Shown here piece after piece: positions 16,505 through 24,989 of a stretch of DNA of 64,000 bases (its first letter is position 1; each line of letters begins with the position of its first letter). The stretch is from Syntrophothermus lipocalidus DSM 12680. Lineage in GTDB: Bacteria > Bacillota > Syntrophomonadia > Syntrophomonadales > Syntrophothermaceae. The stretch is taken from NCBI RefSeq assembly GCF_000092405.1, contig NC_014220.1, positions 62,001-126,000 on the forward strand. Reading direction: 5' to 3'. The notes beneath the pieces are model-generated. The model searched no databases and was not told the origin of the DNA. It saw only the letters and a list, made by a program, of their open reading frames with translations. Made by a program: the position numbers and the translations under genes.

Positions 16505-17840
16505 GGGGTCTGTCAACTTTTTTGTGTAAACCCCTTTCGGTACGGAAATCAAAGGTAGCGCTCGATCCTTTCTTTGAACAGGATTATCAATTGGGTTAGA
16601 ATCAGTCCCCAGTTTTTGACTGAGACAGTCCACTTTTCGGTCACGTCCATAGTAACCAGGTAAAGGATCTTGATAAGAGCATCATCGTTGGGTAGTACAG
16701 CCTTGCTTTTAGTTACTTTCCGCAGTTGGCGGTGAAAAGCCTCAATGATATTGGTGGTATATATCAACCCTCGTATCTCCGGGGGATAATTGAAACAGGT
16801 AGATAACTCGTCCCAGTTCTTGACCCAGGATCTTACTGCCAAGGGATATTTGGCTTGCCACTTGGCTTCTAAAGCTTCTAAGGCAGCTAGGGCTTCTTCA
16901 TGGTTTACTGCCTTGTAAACGGCTTTAAGATCTTTGACAAAGGTAGACCGGTCTTTGTAGCTGACGTAACGCAGTGAGTTTCTTATCTGATGCACTACGC
17001 ACTTTTGCACTTCGGCTTGGGGAAAAGTGGCTTTGATTGCTTGGCTTATACCGGCCAGGTTATCGGCGGAGACAATCAGTATGTCTTCTACTCCGCGGTT
17101 CTTTATATCGCTTAATACCGACAGCCAAAACCTGGCACTTTCGCTTTCGCCAATCCATATGCCCAGAACATCCTTCTTACCATCAAGGTCGATGCCTATT
17201 ACTACGTAAGCTGCTTTCTTAACAACCTGACCGTCTTGACGTACGCTGTAGTGCACCGCATCGATGAAAACGAATGGATATACCTGCTGTAACGGTCTGT
17301 TCTGCCATTCCCTGATAACAGGGAGGATTTTATCGGTGATGCTTGAAATCAGAGCCGGGGAGGCTTCAAAGCCGTATATCATTTGCAAGTGATCCTGAAT
17401 GTCACGCGTGCTCATGCCCTTAGCGTACATGGATAGTATCTGGTCTTCTATGCTTGAGATGTCTCTCTGGCGTTTTTTGACTACTATCGGCTCGAATTCT
17501 CCGTTGCGGTCGCGAGGAACGCTTATCTCAAGAGACCCGAGTTCGGTTTTTACCGTCTTCCACTGCGGCCGTTCCTGGTGTTGTTTGTTTTCTTGCTACG
17601 ATAATCGTAACGACTGTAACCGAGTTCGTTCTCAAGCTCAGCTTCCAACATTTCTTCAATGAGCTGACCCATTAGAGACTTGACAGCATCTTGAGCGTCC
17701 TTTTAGCCGTAACCAAGTTGTTCTCTTTGATAAACTCTCGAAGGTGTTTTCTGAATAGTTTTTCTTCCATACCCATAACCCCCTTGGTAAAAGTTTAACT
17801 TTTTCCCAATGGGGTTTACACGGTTAATTATACAGTCCCG
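16505..17840 (-). mobile_element. IS256-family insertion sequence, copy 1 (degenerate)
   Basis: Imperfect terminal inverted repeats match over about 30 bases. The left end begins GGGGTCTGTC and both ends share GTGTAAACCCC (16524-16534 and the complement at 17811-17821). The pattern GGGnCTGT...GTGTAAACCCC is typical of IS256-type ends. No clear 8-9 base target duplication is visible, so one flank may have been rearranged after insertion. Its right end abuts a protease gene that has lost its N-terminal half. Confidence 0.8.
16549..17776 (-). pseudogene. IS256-family (mutator-type) transposase, frameshifted
   Basis: The intact 3' portion (17430 down to 16549, 293 residues) holds the DDE core of the Mutator/IS256 type: FIDAVHYSVR, VSADNLAGI, KCVVHQIRNSLRYV and the C-terminal TTNIIEAFHRQLRK. 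The 5' portion (from ATG 17776, RBS AAGGGGG) reads MEEKLFRKHLREFI, then needs one frame change near 17700 and another near 17560 to recover QLIEEMLEAELENELGY and ELGSLEISVPRDR. With two frameshifts it cannot make a full transposase. Confidence 0.85.
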
Positions 17841-17841
17841 T

Positions 17842-18144
17842 AGCAGGGTTCCGACAGTAACAGAAGTTTCTTCCTCTAAGGTTGAGGTAGGTGACAAGGT
17901 AATTGTAATTGGTTCACCTCTAGGTTTATCTCAAACAGTGTCGACAGGAATAGTCAGTGCTATTCGCGACCTGTCTGGAATGAAAGTCTTCCAAATAACA
18001 GCTCCTATATCGCCTGGATCAAGTGGTAGCCCAGTGTTTAATGAAGAGGGCGAGGTTATCGGGGTGGCGTTTGGGACTATTGTCAATGGCCAAAATATCA
18101 ATCTTGCAGTACCTTCAGGGTATATCACATTCATGGGAAACTGA
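17842..18144 (+). pseudogene. C-terminal half of a trypsin-like (HtrA/DegP-type) serine protease
   Basis: About 100 residues of the S1C fold remain: GDKVIVIGSPLGLSQTVSTG, then the catalytic-serine motif SPGSSGSPVFNEEGEVIGV. The catalytic His and Asp regions and the signal or membrane part are missing. The fragment starts at the right end of the IS, and the left flank of the IS does not encode the missing half, so insertion was accompanied by deletion. The open frame starting at 17809 is formed partly by IS sequence. Confidence 0.75.
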
Positions 18145-18626
18145 CTTTTTGGTAATCCCTTAACTCTAATTCTATAAATGATGCGATTTCTTATCGGTAT
18201 AGTTGCATACCTATCTTTTTTTCTACATCTCTGATAGCGGACCCATTGCCAAACCCAGTTCTAGCGTCTATTGTGATCGCTGAACTAAAACTGAATCAAT
18301 GACGGCGTAAATGCTCATGTAGATTTGCACATTTCTTGTCCCTGGGATTTACAGGATAAATGGGTTTGAAAAACCCGTGTATTGTGCAAACATTGCAGAG
18401 TATTTGTCCAGAGGATTTGCACAATAACACGCTGCATGTCGTGCAGATTAGATAGGACAAAGAAAAGACCAGGCCCAGGACACAAATTCTGAGCTCAGAT
18501 AGGGATAATGGAGTCGGAGAATTACAGATCCAACTCAACCGCAGTCTGTCTGATTGCTATTGACAGAAAGTAGTTCCTTTGGAGACAACGCTGACAGGTT
18601 GCAAAACTTATAAGGAGCGCTCTTCG
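18145..18626. other. no gene seen; short direct repeats
   Basis: About 480 bases without a convincing gene. The words GATTTGCACA (near 18323 and 18415) and related GGATTT sequences recur, but no element could be identified. Confidence 0.4.
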
Positions 18627-19199
18627 ATGGCGGATGAAATTATGTGCCCCGAATGCGGGTCAAAGAACGTAGTTCGGATTGTTTATGGTGTGTCCACTTG
18701 GGAACTCGGACAAAAAGCAGAAAAAGGCAGAATTGGGCCCGGAGGATGTTGCATTTCTGAAGAGAGTCCCGGGTTTGCTTGCAACGACTGTAATTGCGCA
18801 TGGGGTGGAGAAAAATTGTCGGGCAAAAAATACGAGGAAATAAGACGTATCAAGGCAAACATTGGACGCCATTGCGATCTAAGTAGCAATGTTTGTGTGG
18901 AAGTCGACCTCATAGCCTTCAGAGTTACCTGGAACCAGGGGCTTTACAAGCAGGTTAGATTTGAGAAGCCGATAGACGCTGCATCCGCAAAGAAGTTTAT
19001 CCAGAGACTCCGACAGTTAAGGGTGCTGGATTGGGGACCAAGGTATGACAATCTAGGTGTGCTTGACGGGACTCAGTGGAGCATTGAGGTAGAATTCGAC
19101 GAGGTTTGTATTGTCAAAGGCGGAAGTAATGGCTATCCGAAAGAATGGGATGGGTTCTGCCGGTTGATTCAAGATGTAGCGGGTAGGCCCTTTAAATGA
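18627..19199 (+). CDS. zinc-ribbon hypothetical protein
   Basis: The ATG at 18627 is chosen because AAGGAG lies nine bases upstream and the protein then begins MADEIMCPECGSKNVV. It has 190 residues. The N-terminal zinc ribbon has CPECGS at residues 7-12 and a second CNDCNCAWGG pair near 53. The C-terminal ~120 residues show an alpha/beta pattern (SVEVDLIAF-like strand, then DAASAKKFIQRLRQL) that I do not recognise. It is flanked by remnants on both sides and has no operon partner. Confidence 0.6.
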   Translation: MADEIMCPECGSKNVVRIVYGVSTWELGQKAEKGRIGPGGCCISEESPGFACNDCNCAWGGEKLSGKKYEEIRRIKANIGRHCDLSSNVCVEVDLIAFRVTWNQGLYKQVRFEKPIDAASAKKFIQRLRQLRVLDWGPRYDNLGVLDGTQWSIEVEFDEVCIVKGGSNGYPKEWDGFCRLIQDVAGRPFK

Positions 19200-19692
19200 G
19201 GATGCGAACAACCAAAAAATTTGGAAAAGATGTATAAGCTGCGAAGCCATTCACCTGGTGGTGGCTTTTGGAATCCGGCAGGAATTTGGGGTCCGAAATG
19301 GGAAAGGGTCCAAAAGGTTTGTTCAAGGGAGACAAAGGAATGTTCTTCACGGACAGGTTCAGGGATCACGCTGCCGTCTTCGGGCGTGCAGCTAGTTGCA
19401 CCGGATCGATATCAGGGTCTTGTTGCTAGGTCCATGCGGCAGGATGTACATCAGGAACAAAACCGGTTTGACCGTCCGGATTGCCAGTGGGAAGATAGCT
19501 TCAAGCAAACCGACGGTATTTAGCAAAAGCAATAATTAAGGAGACAACTTGGTGTAAGCGGTAAAATAAAATACAAAAGAAATGGCCAATAAAAATGCAC
19601 AGAAAATACCAGACAATTTCCAGAAGAAAAATGTGGCAGAATGGTCGTTAACAGATCAGCGCCAAGGAGTAGAAATTGTGAAGGAGTAGGCG
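19200..19692. other. degraded region, no gene supported
   Basis: About 490 bases. Short open frames exist (for instance 19221-19523), but they lack a ribosome site and show no domain pattern. In another frame a few dozen residues (FFTDRFRDHAAVFGR and similar) look protein-like but are broken by stops. Confidence 0.4.
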
Positions 19693-20062
19693 ATGAACCA
19701 GGAGATTCAGCAGTTGAGAGAGTTGGGGTTGAACAAGGCGCAAGAAGCAGCCGCAAGCCCAGAATCGACCGACGGACGGTGGACAAGTATTGGGAGCGAT
19801 ACTAGAAGAATTCGCTAGGCTGACATAAACGACCGGACGAAGAAAAAAGGGACTTTATCAACACAGACACAGGATTGTAAGTGGACGTCATTAGCACCGC
19901 CGAATTCGAGAGATTCAGGCAGAACACGGGGTTTCGTGTATACCTCTGCCGGAAAGACGAGCCAGAGAGCTTATGGGAGACATGGTCATTGCTACTGCAA
20001 TCTTCGATCGCATTGCTCACCATAGTGAGATTTTCAACATTACCGGTGATAGCTACGGCTAA
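19693..20062 (+). mobile_element. IS21-family remnant (IstA N-terminus and IstB C-terminus)
   Basis: At 19693 (ATG after GAAGGAG) the frame reads IQQLRELGLNKAQ. After a frame change it reads IDRRTVDKYWERY, the N-terminal HTH of an IstA-type transposase. At 19952-20062 another frame reads LMGDMVIATAIFDRIAHHSE, then IFNITGDSYG and a stop, which is the typical IstB C-terminus. Together these are the two ends of an IS21 coding region with roughly 2 kb deleted between them. It directly precedes the TIR cassette. Confidence 0.6.
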
Positions 20063-20077
20063 AAAAGGAGGTACTAA

Positions 20078-20509
20078 ATGAGTGATGAATTTAAAGAAAA
20101 CTCACAAGCTGTTCAGATTCACCTCTCAATTATTCAATCAATTATACAGCGCATGGCTTTAAATAGTTCATCATGTAAAACTTGGTGTATTACGATAGTA
20201 TCTGCCGTTTTAGTGGTTGTAGCGGACAAAGGTAAGCCCAACTATACCTTTATTGCCTTAATCCCCATCTTACTATTTTTTGCTTTAGATGCTTACTATT
20301 TAGCCCTGGAAAAGTTGTTTAGGAATTCCTATAACGATTTTGTTGAAAAGCTTCACAGGTCTACATTATCAATATGTGACTTTTTTGTGGTTAATCCTAT
20401 GGGAAATTTTGCAAGAACAATGTTTGCATCTCTATTGTCTTTTGCGACATGGCCATTTTATTTTGTTTTATTATTAATGGTACTAGTAGCTAGATGTTTA
20501 TTAACATAG
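20078..20509 (+). CDS. small membrane protein of a putative two-gene TIR defence cassette
   Basis: A 143-residue protein, likely with three membrane segments (about 37-50, 55-75 and 113-140) and a polar N-terminal helix (about 1-35). The segment NSSSCKTWCITIVSAVLVVVAD and the PNYTFIALIPILLFFALDAYYLALE region give the main pattern. I know similar proteins only as uncharacterised neighbours of TIR genes. An AAAGGAGG site precedes the ATG. The TIR gene follows after 24 bases in the same direction, so the two form an operon. Base composition is markedly AT-rich compared with the flanks, which points to recent transfer. A membrane effector role is my inference. Confidence 0.65.
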   Translation: MSDEFKENSQAVQIHLSIIQSIIQRMALNSSSCKTWCITIVSAVLVVVADKGKPNYTFIALIPILLFFALDAYYLALEKLFRNSYNDFVEKLHRSTLSICDFFVVNPMGNFARTMFASLLSFATWPFYFVLLLMVLVARCLLT

Positions 20510-20533
20510 AGACCTATTCTGGGAAGTGAGAAA

Positions 20534-21220
20534 ATGGGACGAAAAATATTTATATCATACAAATACGCAGATAGTGATGTTCGACATATAAAGGGTGAAT
20601 GGTATGAAATAAACACGGTACGTGACTATGTAGATAAGATAGAATCTGAAATTGATAGTTCTGATCATATTTACAAGGGAGAATCCGATGCAGAAGATCT
20701 TTCACAGTTAAGTGAAGAAACTATATGGTCAAAACTAAAAAATAGAATTTATAACAGCTCTTTAACAATAGTGATGATTTCCAAAAACATGAGGGAATCA
20801 TGGAAATCGGATAAGAATCAGTGGATACCAAGAGAAGTATCATATTCTTTAAAAGAAACATCTCGTATTAGTAGTAGTGGCGTTGCTGTAACAAGTAAAA
20901 CCAATGCGTTGTTGGCAGTCATTATACCAGACAGGAATGATTCTTATTCATATTTTACATATAATAAGACTTGTTGTTCCTCGGGATGTAGAATATTTTT
21001 AACAGATCAATTATTTGACATAATGAAGAAAAATATGTTTAATCAGAAAAATCCTAATACTCAAATATGCGATAACCGCTCTATCGTATATTTCGGGGAT
21101 CACAGTTACATGACTTGTGTTAAGTGGGACGAGTTTATTGAAGACATGAATAAATATATAGATAAAGCTTATGAGATTCGAGATAATATTGATAATTATG
21201 AAATTACCAACAGCATTTAG
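20534..21220 (+). CDS. ThsB-like TIR domain protein (DUF1863 type)
   Basis: A 228-residue protein. The N-terminus KIFISYKYADSDV is the first strand and loop of the TIR-like DUF1863/ThsB family. A later block TIVMISKNMRESW followed by QWIPREVSYSLKE (about 80-110) matches the family's second conserved region, with a Glu in the position used for catalysis in TIR NADases. The insert with DRNDSYSYFTYN and a Cys-Cys pair is unusual. ThsB proteins of Thoeris make NAD-derived signals on phage infection; a similar sensor role here is inferred. It is AT-rich like its partner. The 3' end overlaps the convergent recombinase gene by 17 bases. Confidence 0.8.
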   Translation: MGRKIFISYKYADSDVRHIKGEWYEINTVRDYVDKIESEIDSSDHIYKGESDAEDLSQLSEETIWSKLKNRIYNSSLTIVMISKNMRESWKSDKNQWIPREVSYSLKETSRISSSGVAVTSKTNALLAVIIPDRNDSYSYFTYNKTCCSSGCRIFLTDQLFDIMKKNMFNQKNPNTQICDNRSIVYFGDHSYMTCVKWDEFIEDMNKYIDKAYEIRDNIDNYEITNSI

Positions 21221-22913
21221 GATTCGCTATATCTTCAATCGGGACAATTCCCCTAACCTCTAAACGGTCTGGATACACCCACAGCTTCACCTGTAACCTG
21301 TCAAGCAGTTCTTCCCAGGTTACTACTCTCTGTGGGAATCCGACCGTTAAATGTTTTTCATCGTGAACCTTCACAAAAGCAATATTCTCCGTAACGGTGT
21401 TATCATCCGGCTGGTAGCGAACATCAAACAGTTCCTCTTCAATTGCTTCTTTTACAACAGCAATATTTTGCTCCAGTTTTGTGAGGTTTTCCATCTCCGG
21501 CCAGTAATGCTCATAACGCCTGCGGACGGCAAGCTCCTGCTCCTTCAATTCGTTGATTTGCCGCTTATAATCTTCGTGAGACAAAGCCCCGTCAACATAG
21601 ACAGTAGCGAGCCTTTTCTGCTTCTCCTGCAGTTGCGAAATCTGCTCTGATATTGGAGAAAGCAGGGTTTCAAGTTCTTCCTTCCGGCGTTCCAGCGAAC
21701 CGACGTACTCCTCGATGGCTTTCCGCATCTGGTCTTTGTCTTGAAGCATATCAATAAGCCGTTTTTTGACTTCTGCAGTAACTGCTTCGCCGTCAAGCAC
21801 AGGGCTGTCGCATTTCGGGCTGCCGTCAAGGTGGTACTGCTTCAATTTCCCGTTGCACTTGAAAACCAGCTTTGTGCCTTTGTTATACATAGCATCGTGA
21901 AACGGGCGCTGGCAGACACCGCAGAAGATACGACCGGCAAGTATAGGCTTGGGTCTCTTGCGGTTAAACCCTCCTCTGGACTGCACTCTCTTCTCCTGCG
22001 CTTTCTCCCAGAGCATCTTGTCAATTATCGGCGGGAAGTCTACCTCAAACCACCCATCAGTTTTTTCCTTCTTTATTTTTTCGACCTGTTCTGGACTGAC
22101 CTGCATTTTATCACCCCTCCAGAGATAATTTGTCCCGGCGTAAACGGTGTGAGTAAGAATACGCTGGACAGTAGCGTCGCTCCAATAAGCCTGCATTTTC
22201 CCAGCGCGCCCTTTTCGAGTTTTGCGAAATTGGTTAGGCGTAGGTATACCGAGTTCAGTCAGCTTTTCGGCAATCCGCACCATGCCCAAAGGCTGTCCTG
22301 ACTCGTCTCCATAGACGTACCACTGGAAAATAAGCTTAACTATCTTGGCTTCATCTTCTCGAATTACCCATTTTTCTTTTTCGTCGTCCCACCTGTAGCC
22401 GAACGGTTGAGAGCCGCCGGAATACTTGCCTGCTTTTGCCAGCTTTTTCTTACCGGTCACCGTCCTTAATTTGATAACTTCCCTTTCATACTCCGCAAAG
22501 GTGGCGAGGATGTTTGAATGCAGTTTACCTTCGGGAGTGTCATCGTTGGACCCCTGCACGAAAATAAAGCCGTCTCCTTTAAAACCGCATCGTCTTACTT
22601 TTCGTGCTTCGTCCCGCAGGGCGGCAAAAAGGGCAAGAGAGCGGGAAAGCCTGTCTTGACGGTAGACGAAGATAGCGTCGTATTCTCCCGCTTGGTATTT
22701 CTCCCAAAGCTGATGGAGCACTGGTCTCTCATCAATACCCAGTGCTCCGCTGTAACCGTCTTCTTTGAAAATGTCTTCTTCTGTAACGTGGTAACCTCGT
22801 CTTTTTGCTTCCTCCATACAGATTTCCGCTTGAGTATCAAGAGAGGTTCCGTCTGCTTGGTCTTCTGTGGATACCCGACAGAGTATCGCAGCGCGTTTTG
22901 GTAGTCCTTTCAT
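21204..22913 (-). CDS. large serine recombinase (integrase)
   Basis: A 569-residue large serine recombinase. The catalytic N-terminal resolvase domain (about 7-155) has the nucleophile in CRVSTEDQ and the YRQDRLSRS motif. A recombinase domain (about 175-290, GYRWDD..., VQRILTHTVYAGTN) and a zinc ribbon (CGVCQRPFH...C...C, about 318-355) follow. A coiled coil (about 385-450) and a C-terminal tail complete the family layout. It catalyses attP x attB integration without replication. It lies at the left end of the element, as is usual next to an attachment site, and converges on the TIR gene. Confidence 0.95.
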   Translation of the reverse strand: MKGLPKRAAILCRVSTEDQADGTSLDTQAEICMEEAKRRGYHVTEEDIFKEDGYSGALGIDERPVLHQLWEKYQAGEYDAIFVYRQDRLSRSLALFAALRDEARKVRRCGFKGDGFIFVQGSNDDTPEGKLHSNILATFAEYEREVIKLRTVTGKKKLAKAGKYSGGSQPFGYRWDDEKEKWVIREDEAKIVKLIFQWYVYGDESGQPLGMVRIAEKLTELGIPTPNQFRKTRKGRAGKMQAYWSDATVQRILTHTVYAGTNYLWRGDKMQVSPEQVEKIKKEKTDGWFEVDFPPIIDKMLWEKAQEKRVQSRGGFNRKRPKPILAGRIFCGVCQRPFHDAMYNKGTKLVFKCNGKLKQYHLDGSPKCDSPVLDGEAVTAEVKKRLIDMLQDKDQMRKAIEEYVGSLERRKEELETLLSPISEQISQLQEKQKRLATVYVDGALSHEDYKRQINELKEQELAVRRRYEHYWPEMENLTKLEQNIAVVKEAIEEELFDVRYQPDDNTVTENIAFVKVHDEKHLTVGFPQRVVTWEELLDRLQVKLWVYPDRLEVRGIVPIEDIANPKCCW

Positions 22914-22943
22914 AATATCACCTCATCTGCGTTCCCATTACAT

Positions 22944-22969
22944 CACACACACACACATATATATATATA
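22944..22969. repeat. (CA)n(TA)n dinucleotide tract
   Basis: About seven CA units are followed by about six TA units. The tract lies about 30 bases upstream of the recombinase start codon, within its likely promoter region. Confidence 0.9.
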
Positions 22970-23012
22970 AAAGAAAAGGCGCCGAAGCGCACTCTTGCAC
23001 AAAAACTTATAC

Positions 23013-23546
23013 TTACTCTAAAGATAGTGTGGTATCGAAAGGCTTAGCCTCGAAAGATTTCTCATTGAAAACGTCTCCTAAGTGAAGCGCAATTGACGTG
23101 ACTTCTTCAGGAGTTAAAGTCTTACCTTCTGGCGTAGTGAAAACTACTACACCGGATTTTTCAACCCCGGGCTGAATATCACCAGAGACGTCACCTTCAG
23201 TCATAAACATATTCGCATCCAGTTGCATACTACCAACAACAGCACTACCCTGGTCTGGATAGAAAGTTAATTTATCACTGGTTTCGTTCTTAATTGTCAT
23301 ACCAACAAGAATACGTTCTTTTTCTACCTGCACCTCTCCAATGGTAATCTTTAATCCATTAACAGAAAATTCCTTATTAACAGCTACTTTCTTTGTGTTT
23401 TCCTCGGGTTTTGACTGAGCTTCAGATTTAGCGGAATCTGACTCAGCCCCTGTCTTTACGCCTGAAGGTTCACCACAGCCAGTTAGCGTCACAATTAAAA
23501 GCCCAATTAACAAACCAACAAGTAGTTTTCTAGTATGTAGAAACAT
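23013..23546 (-). CDS. lipoprotein with a DUF4352-like immunoglobulin fold domain
   Basis: A 177-residue lipoprotein. A signal sequence ends in the lipobox LTGC (Cys near 24). A charged, Ser/Lys-rich linker (about 25-58) precedes a beta-rich domain (about 58-170: FSVNGLKITIGEVQVEKERILV, NETSDKLTFYP, GVVVFTTPEG). The pattern is that of DUF4352-type extracellular proteins of unknown function. The ATG overlaps the stop of the upstream DUF4064 gene by one base, after AAGGAGG, so the two are coupled. Confidence 0.7.
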   Translation of the reverse strand: MFLHTRKLLVGLLIGLLIVTLTGCGEPSGVKTGAESDSAKSEAQSKPEENTKKVAVNKEFSVNGLKITIGEVQVEKERILVGMTIKNETSDKLTFYPDQGSAVVGSMQLDANMFMTEGDVSGDIQPGVEKSGVVVFTTPEGKTLTPEEVTSIALHLGDVFNEKSFEAKPFDTTLSLE

Positions 23547-23905
23547 TATACTACCTCCTTATCTAACGTTGTTTTATTTTTCTCTTTTTGACCTATCAAT
23601 GCAAGAATCCCTGCAACCAGCAATACTGGAAATGCTACAACATAGCCCCACGAAATCGAAATAACCCCTCCGATAGCGCTAATGAGCATCATTATTCCAG
23701 CGACCTTTGGTTTCTTTAGTGCTAATGCACCTCCTACTAATCCAAGTAAACTAAAAAATATAGCCGTAACACCTAGACCAATTATAGAACTCGTACCTGA
23801 TGCTGAAAATGAAGCATCTACTCCACCAACGAATAGCGCAAAAAGAGCTCCACCAAAACCGGCTATTCCGCCGATAATACCTAATATCATAGAAGCAACT
23901 CTCAA
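23546..23905 (-). CDS. DUF4064-like small membrane protein
   Basis: A 119-residue protein with four membrane segments (about 5-27, 40-58, 65-85 and 88-107), many Gly and Ala, and a short positive C-terminus. The layout and the MILGIIGGIAGFGGALFAL start match DUF4064. Function unknown. Start TTG at 23905 (RBS GGGGGTGAG) or ATG at 23890. It is translated together with the downstream lipoprotein, and the pair may act as one envelope system. Confidence 0.7.
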   Translation of the reverse strand: MRVASMILGIIGGIAGFGGALFALFVGGVDASFSASGTSSIIGLGVTAIFFSLLGLVGGALALKKPKVAGIMMLISAIGGVISISWGYVVAFPVLLVAGILALIGQKEKNKTTLDKEVV

Positions 23906-24087
23906 AAACTCACCCCCTCAAAGCACGCATATCTTTTAGTAATATTCTCCATTGGAGTTAAAAATCCTGCTACCTCGACAAGCTTTTCACCACCTCCATA
24001 AGAAAGTTACTTATACCCTTCGGAGTATAAATATATTGAGAAAGAAAGTTCCGTAGGGCATAGAGTCGTATAATTGGTTGTAATTTG

Positions 24088-24126
24088 AGAAAAAAGAAAG
24101 TGCCACCAATTTTACTAGGCGGCACT
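24088..24126 (-). terminator. intrinsic terminator overlapping the end of the coiled-coil gene
   Basis: On the minus strand a nine-base stem (24118-24126 with 24099-24107, one G-T pair) and a ten-base loop are followed by TTTCTTTTTT. The stem includes the last codons of the coiled-coil gene. Confidence 0.8.
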
Positions 24127-24522
24127 CTCATTTTCTTCCTTTCCCGAAGTCTCTTCCTTTTGTTCCTCCTTCTTCCGTTCTACCTTGTAACGAGCGATTT
24201 CTTCTTCCACCTCTGCGATTTTCTTCCCGTAGAATTCTATCCGCAGTTTCTGTTCCGATAATTTCAACTCCAACTTGTCAATCGTTAACTGGTCGGCTTC
24301 TGTCTGCATAGCTTCTGTGTACTCTGTGGCATATTTATCCTGCATCTGCACCGCATAGGAAAGGTTAGCGCGGTAGGTCGCTCTCCTTTTTTGAAGTTCC
24401 TGCAACTTGGGGTCTTGTTCCTTACCCTCTTTGGTAACCGTGAATTCAACTTTCATTTTTTCCGTCTCCTCTTTCTTAGATTTTTGGACTGTTTGATTAT
24501 TACCCGCCATTTTACTCATCAT
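24115..24522 (-). CDS. coiled-coil hypothetical protein
   Basis: Up to 135 residues. The first ~35 are charged and disordered; a long helical part (about 37-115: LQELQKRRATYRANLSYAVQMQ... and KLELKLSEQKLRIEFYGKKIAEVEEEI) is predicted as a coiled coil; the tail is rich in Lys and Glu. No family is recognised. Its ATG lies in the last codons of the upstream gene (ATGATGAGTAA), so translation is coupled. The shared operon with the next gene, divergent from the primase, suggests a replication or regulation accessory of the element. Confidence 0.55.
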   Translation of the reverse strand: MMSKMAGNNQTVQKSKKEETEKMKVEFTVTKEGKEQDPKLQELQKRRATYRANLSYAVQMQDKYATEYTEAMQTEADQLTIDKLELKLSEQKLRIEFYGKKIAEVEEEIARYKVERKKEEQKEETSGKEENESAA

Positions 24523-24778
24523 CCTTTTTTACCTCTCGTTCCAAAATTTTCTTCAGCCGAGATAGAGCAGTGTCCACATCCCCGCCGGAATTCTTAAAGC
24601 GGCTGTAGACGCAGCCCAACTCATAAACCAGAGAAGCTGGAGCCTCTTTTACGAGCATCTCCAGCTTCCGTTCCGCGACCTTAACACAGTTTTCTTGTTC
24701 CGGGATGTCTCCGCTTTGTTCCAAACAGCGGATGATTTCCCGCACCTTCTTTTTAACTTCTCTCTTGTTCAACGGCAT
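24512..24778 (-). CDS. hypothetical protein of the integrated element
   Basis: An 88-residue, mostly helical, charged protein (REVKKKVREIIRCLEQSG... and ALSRLKKILEREVKKD). No family is recognised. ATG 24778 lies three bases after AAGGAG; a TTG three bases upstream and another nine bases downstream of it are alternatives. It is transcribed divergently from the primase-helicase gene across a motif-rich 210-base region. Confidence 0.5.
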   Translation of the reverse strand: MPLNKREVKKKVREIIRCLEQSGDIPEQENCVKVAERKLEMLVKEAPASLVYELGCVYSRFKNSGGDVDTALSRLKKILEREVKKDDE

Positions 24779-24989
24779 CAACTCCTTATCTGTTAAATAT
24801 TTCCATCCGCTTAATTATATTATAATGTACATCCATGAAAATTTAAAGAGGGAACCAAAAATTTTGTCAAAATTTGTATTTTTCTTTCATTGTACATTCC
24901 CTGCGCCAAGGTCAAAAATTTTGAGCTTCTTATTGAAAGTTGCTGAGGTCAAATGTATAATATTACCATAGGCAGAGGAGGTTTTTAGA
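24779..24989. promoter_or_regulatory. divergent control region with repeated motifs
   Basis: An AT-rich, 210-base spacer. GGTCAAA occurs at 24910-24916 and 24947-24953. The first copy is part of an imperfect palindrome AAGGTCAAAA/TTTTGAGCTT (24908-24928). TGTACAT-type words occur near 24827 and 24892. The same GGTCAAA motif recurs just downstream of the primase gene. This is probably an operator and possibly part of a replication origin. Confidence 0.5.

Noticed and set aside
19221-19523. Open frame of 100 codons after the zinc-ribbon gene
   Set aside because: No ribosome site, no recognisable domain, and competing protein-like fragments in another frame point to degraded sequence.
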